Positions 26,001 to 37,600 of a stretch of DNA of 64,000 bases are shown here, piece after piece. Under the pieces are notes generated by a model. It was not told the origin of the DNA and did no database searches. It saw only the letters and a list, made by a program, of their open reading frames with translations. The translations under genes were made by a program, and so were the position numbers. Position 1 is the stretch's first letter. Every line of letters starts with the position of its first letter. The stretch is taken from the NCBI GenBank assembly GCA_012861695.1, contig JAAOOA010000132.1, positions 101,001 to 165,000 on the forward strand, read 5' to 3'. The stretch comes from Trematomus loennbergii (Eukaryota; Chordata; Actinopteri; Perciformes; Nototheniidae).

Positions 26001-29000
26001 CATGATTGTAATGTTGTTGGAACCAGCTTGTTAATACCATGTATGTGACAATAAACAGTTCAATTACAACAAAAAAGAAAATGTAAGAAGTAGAAAGTAC
26101 AGGTATTTGTGTTAAAGATTTAAGAAGTAAAAGTAAAAAGTAATGGAGTAAAGTACTGATACCAGAACAATGTACTTAAGTACATTAAGGAAGTACTTGT
26201 ACTCCACTACTTCCCGCCTCTGCTCTGCTCTGAGTTTACCTGTCCCGTCCTGGCTGGTGAACGAGGACCTGGAGGTGCGGTCGTTGAGGTCCGGCTGCTC
26301 CGGTTTCCTGAGGCTGGAAACATGCTCTTCACCGGGGGGCTTGTCCTCTTTGATAGACTCAGATTTAGCATCTTCACCTACAAAGAAAAATGTTTTGGAA
26401 AGACTGAGTACAGGCTTGAAAGCAGATATAAGAGATGCAAAGAGTAAAAGATATTAGCAAAACTACTGCTAATAATAATAATAATACATTTTATTTATAA
26501 AAGGTGGCGCCTTTCAAGGCTCTCAAGGTACAAGGTACACAGAACCAAAAGTACAAAAAAGACAATATAATCAATCAATAAAAACAGATGTGTGATCAGG
26601 GTGGATATGCCAGAGTGAAGAGATATGTTTTGAAAAAGATTTTCTCAATTCAGATAATTCCCTTTCCACTCTGCATGTCGTACATAAATAACACTTGTGA
26701 GTTTAGACCATGCAGTGTTGTCTCAAATCACATAGAGCTGCTGTAACCCGACAGGAAGTGACGATTACTGCCGAACAATTAGCAGTAACAATCATTACAG
26801 ACCGCTCAAATAACCCACACAATTAGAAGCAGCTTCTTTTTTGCAACTACTGTAGTGGCATGTGTTTTAAATATAGGACCAAACCGTTATGAGAGCACCA
26901 TCCGGTACTCAGAGTGCTTTTTGCTTCACATTGGGACGCACTTATGAACTCAAATAGCATCCGTTAGAACATAAGTACTTTAAATCGAGACACAGCATGT
27001 GTAGAACTCACCAGAAGAAATGAAACCTTTCAAATGATGAATTCTCAAAACACCAGCCCTTGCGTAATCCAACACCAGGTCTCAAAGTGTGATATTTGCA
27101 TATGACTAACAAACTAAAGTGGCCCATTAAGTGCTCCATTAGTCCAGCCTATGAACCATGATGGAAATGAAAGGCAGAACAAATCCAAAACAAGCTGTGC
27201 ACTTGTTGCCGAGCCTTTTGAGTTTTCAGGAGAGATAGTCCTGCATATGAAGCAGCTGTTTGTGGACGAGCAGCAGGTTTCTTTCGTCTTCTTTCGTCTG
27301 AACAGCAGGAACACAGACCGTGAACTGGGCTGAGAATAAGGAGCTGCTTCAGACAGACGCCGTCTAAAGGGGCCGACACACCAAACTGACACCAAACTGA
27401 CACCAAGCTGACACCAAGCTGACACCAAACTGACACCAAACTGGCACCAAACTGGCACCAAACTGACACCAAGCTGACACCAAACTGACACCAAACTGAC
27501 ACCAAGCTGACACCAAACTGACACCAAACTGACACCAAACTGACACCAAACTGACACCAAGCTGACACCAAACTGACACCAAACTGACACCAAACTGACA
27601 CCAAACTGACACCAAGCTGACACCAAACTGACACCAAACTGACACCAAACTGACACCAAACTGACACCAAACTGACACCAAACTGGCACCAAACTGACAC
27701 CAAACTGACACCAAACTGACACCAAGCTGACACCAAACTGGCACCAAACTGACACCAAACTGGCACCAAACTGACACCAAACTGGCACCAAACTGACACC
27801 AAACTGGCACCAAACTGACACCAAAGAACACGTCCCGACAGAACGTCGCCTCACGTCTCCTGCGTCTTGGCCAACAGTCGCACTGGAACACACCGCAAAG
27901 ACTTCAGCCGACGGCCAAGTAGCACGTACGCACTGCGCATGCGTGAGTGGCAATAACTCTCCTTACCAGCAGGTGGCGGTAGTGTGTATTCGTCATTCAA
28001 AAGAGGCAACAACCGGAAGACAGACTGCGTGATACACCGAGAGAAGAAGAACAGACTGCGTGATATAAACAAACAACAAATAGCGTGTGCGTTCCATTTT
28101 CACTCTACAGCGAGAAGCTCATGGGGCTTTCCCCAACCTGTGTCGAGAGCTGGAGTTAAAGGAAATCTCACATTTGCCTTCTTAATAGTTTGTTTGGGTC
28201 CCTCACTTCCGTTTCGCTTCTCATGCACTGGTTCGCTAAGCTGAACAGCCAATCAGAGTGATTTCTTTGGGCGACGGCCTCCCGATTCAACATGTCGAAT
28301 CGGCGGCGGAAGGTGCACGGCCGAAAACACACGACGGTGCGGGACACACCAAGACACACCAATCTGAGTAGGGCGACACGACGCTCATCGACGCCCGACA
28401 TCTATCGACGGCCGAAATCGGCTTGGTGTGTAAGGGACTTAACAGATCGCCAGAAGTGTGTTTTTAAAGAGCAGGAGACGATATATATATAAAGAATATG
28501 TGTCTGGTGAAATGATAAGACCTACTGGAGGAAAAGGCCTGGAACAGCTTAAAGGGGAACATTACATGACATGTTACCCAAAAGTGACTTACATACGCTC
28601 AATATACTGTGGACATTAACCACAGGAGCAATTTGGGGTGAAGTGTCTTCCCCAGGGACACAACCACATGCTGACTGCAGTGGGGTTTGAACCATTGACC
28701 ACGAAGACACCGTCTAACAGATCACCAAAAGTGTGTTTTTAAAGACAGGGAGAGCAGGAGACGACTTAAACTTCTCAAGCGTGGTTGTGTGTTTGTTTCA
28801 GAGTCTCTTTACAGAGGGGACACATGTTTATGTATAAAAGACATGAACAAGTGGATGTGGCGTAATAGGTGACCTTTAAGGAATAGGAGAGGAAGGTGAA
28901 GGAATAGAAAAGGAGTATAAAGTAAAAGGAAATGAACGGCTTTCGAATATAAAAGGAAAAAGGAAATATACAAAAGAAGGGATGAATTATAAAGAAGTAA

Positions 29001-29042
29001 GAAAGAAACTAGTGCCAAGGGCTAACTAAACCAGAAGAATTG

Positions 29043-29106
<64 letters not shown>

Positions 29107-31371
29107 CGTGCGTGTGTGTGTGTGCGTGTGTCATTTGGTAAGGGAGGCATGTGGGAGGTTTGGTCAGTGTTTGTTTTTTGTTTAAGGGAGTGGGGATGAA
29201 GTATTAATTGGTATCTCATTTAAGAAAATTTGGTTGCTAATAAAAAATGTTGGTGTCGTGAAATCTCGAATGTAATGTAATTTTACCTCGTGTAAAAACT
29301 TAAAGGTGGGGTAGGTCATTTTGGAGAAACCAGCTTGAGTGCGCTAGAATTACTGCTATATTTAACCACATATCGAGCCCGATCGTCGATTTCAAAATAT
29401 TTAATGTAATTGTTTGCCTGACTGGCCATCGTAACCGGGCTCTTTGAAGATCCAAAAATCCACGGTTTTCTTACATTTCTGATCGGATTGGCAAAAACTT
29501 CAGAATTTGTATTGACCGCCATTCAAATCACAGCTTTGCTTTCCCCTAAAGTGGGCGGAGCCGTACTTTTTGCCCGGAAGTGACGCATTTGTTACTCTCA
29601 TCTATCCTGCCTTTGTTAGCCCTACACGCCTAAATATGTATACACGTATGCACATACTGTTGGAGCATCAAATGCAGGGGTGGCCAACCCGCGGCTCTTT
29701 GCCCAGTTTCATGCGGCTCTTCAGTTCATATCGAATTTTATATGTGTGAGTGTGGGGGAGAGACACGGACTCCTGACAGTTAAACCTGATATTTAGTAGG
29801 TCTGTTAAGTATTGAATGCTGATAATTCTGACGTAATTTGGCCGGTCAAAGTTGTTTGGGCTCGGATAAAATCGCTCCGTTACTTTCGTCCCGTGTTGCT
29901 TTCGTCCCGTGTTACTTTCGCCCCGTGTTACTTTCGCCCCGTGTTACTTTCGCCCCGTGTTACTTTCGCCCCGTGTTACTTTCGCCCCGTGTTACTTTCG
30001 CCCCGTGTTACTTTCGCCCCGTGTTACTTTCGTCCCGTGTTACTTTCGTCCCGTGTTACTTTCGTCCCGTGTTACTTTCGCCCCGTGTTACTTTCGTCCC
30101 GTGTTACTTTCGTCCCGTGTTACTTTCGTCCCGTGTTACTTTCGTCCCGGCTCTCCCTACGTGTATGTGTGGTGTCAGGTGTCAGTATGAGAGGATGACA
30201 GCGCGCGGAAAGTAAAAAATGCTGCCTGACCTAGTGCAAAGTGTATTTGCATTTGTTAACAAACTGAAACTGTTTAAGACACATCTTCAAAAGGGAGAAT
30301 TAGCGCATTTTCCCTCTCTGCTAAAAGCAAGCACACAAGCCACCGGTGCCACCCGGAAAAAGCAAACAGCCCGTTATGCAACATTGGTTGAAACCCTGCA
30401 GGAAAACTTTGCGACCCGGTTCCATGATCTACATGTGAAAAGGCCACAGATTACGTTCCTCGTCGATCCTTTTAAATGCTGAGACGGACTGTTTGAAAGC
30501 CCCGCTAGTCAAGGACGAGGCGGTGGCCGAGTTGGAGATGATCGAACTTTCAGAGGATGACCGACTGAAACCTGTTCTGAGGGAAGGGACCCTTGAGTTC
30601 TGGAAAACTGTGCCAATCGAAAAATACCCCAATGTCAAACGGGCTGCGCTCAAGCTACTTTCAATGTTTGGGTCAACATACGTCTGTGTTTTCTACCATG
30701 AAACACGTGAAATCCAAGCATCGATCTGTTCTGACTGACACACATGTGAGAGAATTGCTTCAAGTGGCCACAACGGAATACAAGCCAGATTTGAGGAGGA
30801 TTGTTCAAAGCAAGGAATGTCAGAAGTCCCACTAATTTAAAGTAAGATAAAAAAACCTTTTCAATTTTGTTTACTGAGAGTTTGTGTGTGAGTGCACGCA
30901 ATGTTCATTGTTATGTTGTTATGTTGTTATGTTAACTGGCCTCTGAAAACTGGTAGGAGAGGTTTAATTCAATTTCTGTCAATATTATGGTGTGTGACAT
31001 TTACAATAAATCTGTCTGAGCAGAACTATGTGTGTCTCTCTGTGTCGGGAGGGTCTTTTTGTGTGTGTGTGTGTGTGTGTGTGTTAGTGTGCGTATGTGT
31101 TAGCGTGTGTGTGTGTGTGTGTTGTGTGTGTGTGTTAGTGTGCGTATGTGTTAGCGTGTGTGTGTGTGTGTGTGTTAGCGTGCGTGTGTTAGTGTGTGTG
31201 TGTTAGTGTGTGTGTGTGTGTTAGTGTGTGTGTGTTAGTGTGTGTGTGTGTGTGTGTTAGTGTGTGTGTGTAGTGTGTGTGTGTTAGTGTGTGTTAGTGG
31301 TGTGTGTTAGTGTGTGTGTGTGTGTGTGTGTTAGTGTGTGTGTGTGTGTGTGTGTTAGCGTGCGTGTGTTA

Positions 31372-31411
<40 letters not shown>

Positions 31412-31574
31412 GTGTGCGTATGTGTTAGTGTGTGTGTGTGTGTGTTAGCGTGTGTGTGTGTGTGTGTTAGCGTGCGTTTGTTAGTGTGTGTGTTAGTGTG
31501 TGTTAGTGTGTGTGTGTTAGTGTGTGTGTGTGTGTGTTAGTGTGTGTGTGTGTGTGTGTGTTAGCGTGCGTGTG

Positions 31575-31611
<37 letters not shown>

Positions 31612-31626
31612 GTGTGCGTATGTGTT

Positions 31627-31689
<63 letters not shown>

Positions 31690-34600
31690 GTGTGCGTATG
31701 TGTTCGCGTGTGTGTGTGTGTGTGTGTGTGTGTGTTAGCGTGCGTTGTTAGTGTGTGTGTGTTAGTGTGTGTTAGTGTGTGTGTGTTAGTGTGTGTGTGT
31801 GTTAGTGTGTGTTAGTGTGTGTTAGTGTGTGTGTGTTAGTGTGTGTTAGTGTGTGTGTGTTAGTGTGTGTGTTAGTGTGTGTGTTAGTGTGTGTGTGTGT
31901 TTGTTGTGTGTGTGTGTGATATTTTTAACATTGTATTTGTATAATTTGTAACCTGTATCTAAAGTGTCTTTGAGCTCCACAAAAAGCACTCATTAATTAA
32001 AATGTAGTATTATAATTATTTGAAATATATAAGCGTGTGTGTGTGTGTAAGTTTTAGATTTTCATTTTATCTGTGTGAGAGAGAGGGGGAGGAAGAAAGT
32101 GAAGGAGCACAGAGAAAGGCTGAGAACAAAAGAGAGAAGGAGGGGGGGGTGCATGCCATCTGTGACTTGATGAGGCTCTTTGCAGTAACATAGTAAAAAT
32201 GTAGGCTCTTAACCTCTGACTGGTTGGCCACCCCTGATCTGAGGAGATAAATGTGATATTGTATGTATGCATATTATGAATAACATTTTCTACAACATAG
32301 TAAGCATTTCTTTTTACCCAGGATGACCCCGTCTGCTTTCATAATTAAACTCCCTTGCCTCCAATGGGGAATATGTCAACACAACGTGGTCAGAGACCCT
32401 GTTTGAAGTAAACCATGTGGAAAAGCCATGTTTTTGTACCTGTTCTCTCCTGTGCTTCCAGTGAAGAGGCTTCCCGTCCTCTGGACTCGTGGTGTGAGCA
32501 GACTGTGTTTCCTTGTTGGTTTGAAGGGACTCCTCGGCTCCAGGTTTAGCTTCGGAGACGTTGCTCTCCTCTGCAGAGTCTTGTCCTCTCTGTTGAGATG
32601 CGAGGAACGTCAGATGTCTCCTCCGTCGTCTTTAAGGATCCTCTTTCTGCTTCCTCTGCTCGCCTCCTCGCCTCCTGAGCCTCCCGCCTGATCTTCAGAC
32701 GCTCCGTGACCACGTCTAAAATAGAAAATAGGCACAGTGATTAATTTGAATACGTGTAATGGTCTGGAGAGACTTGTCCAGGTGAGGACAAGATGCAGCT
32801 CCGCGGATTTCTCAGCCTGAGACGGCGGGACGCGGCGGGGCTGCGGGTGTGTCAGTGTGCTCGGGCTGGTTTCGGGCTGGGTTTCGCTGTGTCTCGATGT
32901 CTCGCCGACCAGGAAACCACACCAGTAAGCCAGCTCACACTGTCCGCTCATCGCAGCAGCGAGCCTCGCAACGTCCCGCCAACACGGCACCCAGACCCCA
33001 CGCAGCATTCTCATCTGTTTGTCCTTACTGGTGTCATTTTCTGGTTGCTAACAAACGCCATTGTAACACATAATCACACATCAGAGCACAGTGGGCTCAC
33101 AGGGAGGGGGGGCAGGAGCTCCAACAAGCCGTGTAGGACAGAGAGTGAATACCCATACTATACAGAGATGCTGTATGAGAAACCAATGTGAGTTTGGAAC
33201 ATTGAACAATGTAAATGTATTCTAGTAGACCTCAACAATGGAATTATGATCAGTAGAAATGGCCATGACATGGGACCTTTAAGATTAGTTAAAAATGTCA
33301 ATAATAATTTGCCAAAACCCAGTCTTTATATTATTAGAATGAGAATCAGATTACAAATTGTTTCTATCCCTAATCAAATGGGTTAGGTGATTTTGGAATG
33401 ATAAATACAAGATACATAAAAAAAATGAAAAATGAAAAATATAAAGATTGAATAGAATTACAAAAGTTGTTTCTGATTGATAAACCTTTTAGCGTGTTTT
33501 TTTTGTTACCCTCTCTCTCTCATTATATCCACATTCCAACCCTGCGTGATATTGCAATTGCAAAGGGTATTTAGTCATTTTGTGATATCCAATCTAATCC
33601 ATTAAGCGACCTTGGGTCCCTTGAAAGGCGCTATATAAATGCAAGCTATTATTATTATTATAACTATTGTAAATCTGCCAATATTAGACAGGGCCCTATT
33701 CTAATCCATATCGCCCGGTCCTAACCCTAACTTGGTTTTAGTGAATCCAGAGTCTACAGCTTAAAGAAAGGAAACCACATCCGCTCAGAACAAGACGGGG
33801 CAGATTCCTTTCCTCAGAAGACAATATCTCCAGATCTTATCTCCTGTAAGTTCAGTCGTCACGGAGACACAAAGAGCTGTGTCACATAAAGGAATAAAGA
33901 AATGTGAGGCGCTGAGCTGCAGCTTCTAACGTATAGAAACACCAGCCATGATGACCTATGATGGAGAAGAAAAGCACTGCAATGGCTTTTATTAAACCAC
34001 TCTTCAGTTTGGAGCTACAGAATAACTTTTTAAACCTCAAGTTTCTGACAGGATGCCACAGAGACCCTCCCCCCCCCTCTCATAAAACACAGGGTCTCTC
34101 TGAGAGCTGAAATCAGGCGGTTTGGTGACGGACAGAAACAGGAAAAGTGTAACAAAGACAGATATGTCATCCTGTCAAACACTAACGGAAACGGCTGGCA
34201 GAGGATATCAAAAGATTTCGAAACACCCCGTCTCATTTCGGGGAAATGAGGAGTGGTTAGTGTCTGAGTGAGAGTGAAACAGGAAGTGAAGTAGCAGCTA
34301 ACAGGTGCGAGTTATCCGTTAGCGTAGCACTTCACACAGCGATGCATGCAGTGAAGCATTGGCCATACAAGGAACCTGCAAATACTCATTTAGTTGAATA
34401 TCATTGTTGTTATTTGTGTGTTTAGGTACACCGGCCGGTCATGAAAAGTCAGCTCAGTCTCAATTAAAAACCTGTTTACTTTTCAACAATTTAATTAGAA
34501 AACCGGCAAGTTAATGTTTTTAAACACGTCTTATTATGATGAAAACATGACAGTAAGAAAGTTATATTACTGTTGGTCCTTGAAATCTTGTCATTGAGTA

Positions 34601-37600
34601 GATAGTTGTAAAGCAGGTTATGAGACTTTTGTAAAAGTTACTTTAAGGAGTTTGTGCTCATTCAGTTAGTGGGACAAAGGGCTATATTTATAATAAAACA
34701 TGTGTTATATCTGCAATAGCTTTCTGATATTTGTGATTATTATTTATTTATTTCATCTTTTTAGTGAGTGTGTTTCTGTACGGCTTGAAGTACTTTGATG
34801 TTTAGCAATATTTCAATAAAATAAATGTTTATACATTCGCCGAACCAATCAACAAAAGAAAGAAAACTCCCCAGACACTGTGACAACTTTTCTAACGGAA
34901 ATACTATTATATATATACACCAGCGTTTCCGTCAGGGGGGCGTCTTGCCGTCATTTGACGCCCTTATTCAGCTCAGAACGCCTGAACTCGAGCCGAGGGC
35001 GTCCAAAAAAAATAATAATTGAGAGAAGATCGAGTTTTATCGCTTGAAATGACGAAAAGGAAAAAGGACATCCCTCTGTTGGAGGGGCAAAGGAGTCTGG
35101 TGGGATTCTTTTCGCCCCCAGCAAAGCGTGTTCCTGTGACGGAAAGTGTACTGCCGGCGAGCCTTGACGGGGGTGCGAGCGGAGCACGCGCGTGAACTGC
35201 GAGCGCCGGAGCCTCGCAGCGGCGAAACTGAGGCTCCGTGGTAAACTGTGGTAACATGAAGAGCCGCTTAGGAGCCGAAAGATGAGCCAAATGATCCGGC
35301 TCACTAAGAAGAGCCGGAACTCCCATCACTAATACGTAAAGATACAGGGGGTGTTTCTCAATCGCGAGTAAAGCTGCTTCAGAGCCACTATTTCAAGCAT
35401 ACTACGTCATCGAGTGCCGCCGAAGTACTGTTCCAATCTCCAGTATACTTGGAAATCTACCGAGCCCGGCGTACTCCTTTTGGAGAAATATCGAGTGTGC
35501 ACATGAGTAGACTCCGCGGTCTTAAAATCCCCACAATGCTTTGCGCACGGACCAATTTCCACAAATCTGTGGCGGAAGATGTAAGAGGCGGGGCCTCTCA
35601 TATGACGCACACCTGCACACTTGCTAGCCTGTTCCACTCTTTGTTTTCCGAATGCCAGGAAGTATTCTTGACTCGCTTCTGAAGCAAGATGCTCGGCAGA
35701 CATGTGCTACCAGCAAGCGTACTCGCCATTGAGAAACACCCAGTATCTATAAGGGACGGCTCAATTCAAAATTCAAGTCACGTGACACGACGTGACGTCA
35801 AACCCCTCCCCGCTATCGGGTGGACGCCCTCTCAGCCCTGTCTGGCGGAAACACTGATATACACATATTCATAGATTTGAGATAAAAGTATTAAGACTAC
35901 ATCAACACATTGTTGTGTCATGGAAGCAGACAATATAAACAATATCGTTATATATAAAACATAGCAGGCATAATAAATATCACACATAAAGAAAAAATAA
36001 CCTATTTGGATCGGGTTATAAATCACTGATCTGAAAATCTGAATATCGTGTACCAGATTGTATTTACTTGCACTATTTGTTTCACTGTGGGAGGAGCCTG
36101 TGACCTCAGATTTTCATTATCACAAGCTATGTACGAATGACAATAAAAGCCTTAAGGATGACACTGCAAGGTTAAATATCTTTCTATGGGTAATGAAGAC
36201 GTTATTATTTCGTACCGTTGACAGCGGTGAGGTAGGCTTTGTTGTTTCCCCGGGCTTTGTTGGTGAGTTCCTCTGTGATGTCCATGTGAGCGTGGACCTC
36301 CTGCTTCATCTCCTCCAGCACGGCGTGGAGCTCGGCCTCCCAGTACTGACGGTCCAGAGCCTGCATCAGATCCTCCAGCTGCCTCACGCTGCTGTAGTAC
36401 CAGATCTGCTTCTTCTCCTTCTCCTTCTCCTTCTTCTCCTGCTCCCCGTCCTCCTCGCTGGGGGGGGGAACATGGCATTAACATACTGGTTACAACAATA
36501 TAACAATTGTGTAACAAAAGGCCAGCAAGGCAATGTTATTCTTGAAGATACACGTAACTATTTTTCCCACTTTCTGTTGAGTTGCGTTTCTTGCAATCTC
36601 AATTCATCAGATAGAGTGTACTTTACAAGATATATTACTTCCTCCATCCTTACAGTAATATTTAAACCGGTCAATATTAGACAGGGTCCCATTTGACTCA
36701 AAGTATGTGGAGAGAAACTCGCTCTGGAGGGAACACAGGGATTTTAGACTTTGCAGAACATTTACATGCACTAATAATAATAATAATAATAATACATGTG
36801 ATTTATATAGCGCTTTTCCTGGTGCTCAAAGCGCTTTACAAGCAAGTAAAGAAGACAAAAGTAAAAGTGCTAACCTAGGTGGAATAAAGGCGAGGGGTTA
36901 GTGGAGTAGGAAAAACCTAAAACCTATAGAACACACTACAGGAGAGGGAGAACACCAAAAAGCAAAATAGGTCGCCTTTAAAAAGTGAATTCTGGTGCAG
37001 TAACTTACACAATAATCCTCCTGTTCAGGAACCAGTACTTCCTCTGGTGGCGGTCATATCCGATGGGCTCCTGTCTGATATACGGCCGGTTCTTCTGCGC
37101 CTCCGTCACGCTGTCGGTGACCCCCGGCACTTTATGAGCGACGCAGATCTCGCACTGCCACTCGTCCTCCGGTACCTCCACCAGCGGGGTTTCACACACT
37201 CCAGGTGATACACCGCTGAGCACGTCTCACAGCACAGCAGATCACCCAGACGGTGACACACTCTGCAGTGATCGTCGTACAGCATGGTGCCGTCGGACAT
37301 CAGCTCGTCGCGGGCGATGTTGGTGGTCAGAAACTGATCCACTAAGAACTGCAACACCTTGATTTTACTCTCAAGAGGACCATAAGGATACTCATCCACT
37401 TCCTGATAGGGCAGAACGTGATGGTACTCCCGGTCGCTCTCGCAGTACGCGCGCAAAACCTCCGGCCACGTCATGCCGTCAATAAAATACAGAGTGGAGT
37501 TGACGCTGTCTTTGAGGTCGGCGGGGGCAAACGTGGTGTTGGAGGTGTCTTCTTCACGTAGGATGACCTTCAAGAGGGCAATATGTGTCTCTGCGATTAA

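Larger units (their letters stand above)
29675..32238 (+). mobile_element. large hAT-like element with transposase remnant
   Basis: Ends CAGGGGTGGCCAACC and GGTTGGCCACCCCTG form a perfect 15-bp inverted repeat. The flanks ATCAAATG and ATCTGAGG agree at only 5 of 8 positions, so any target duplication has decayed. The interior holds a 16-bp array, the 3' part of a hAT transposase (30222-30834) and a TG array. 2.56 kb, the largest element here. Confidence 0.8.

Noticed and set aside
27114..27953. Reading frames with repeated VWCQFGVSL
   Set aside because: Translation of the 11-bp minisatellite.
36058..36696. 212-codon plus-strand ORF
   Set aside because: Antisense of bptf exon 3 plus intron; no family match.
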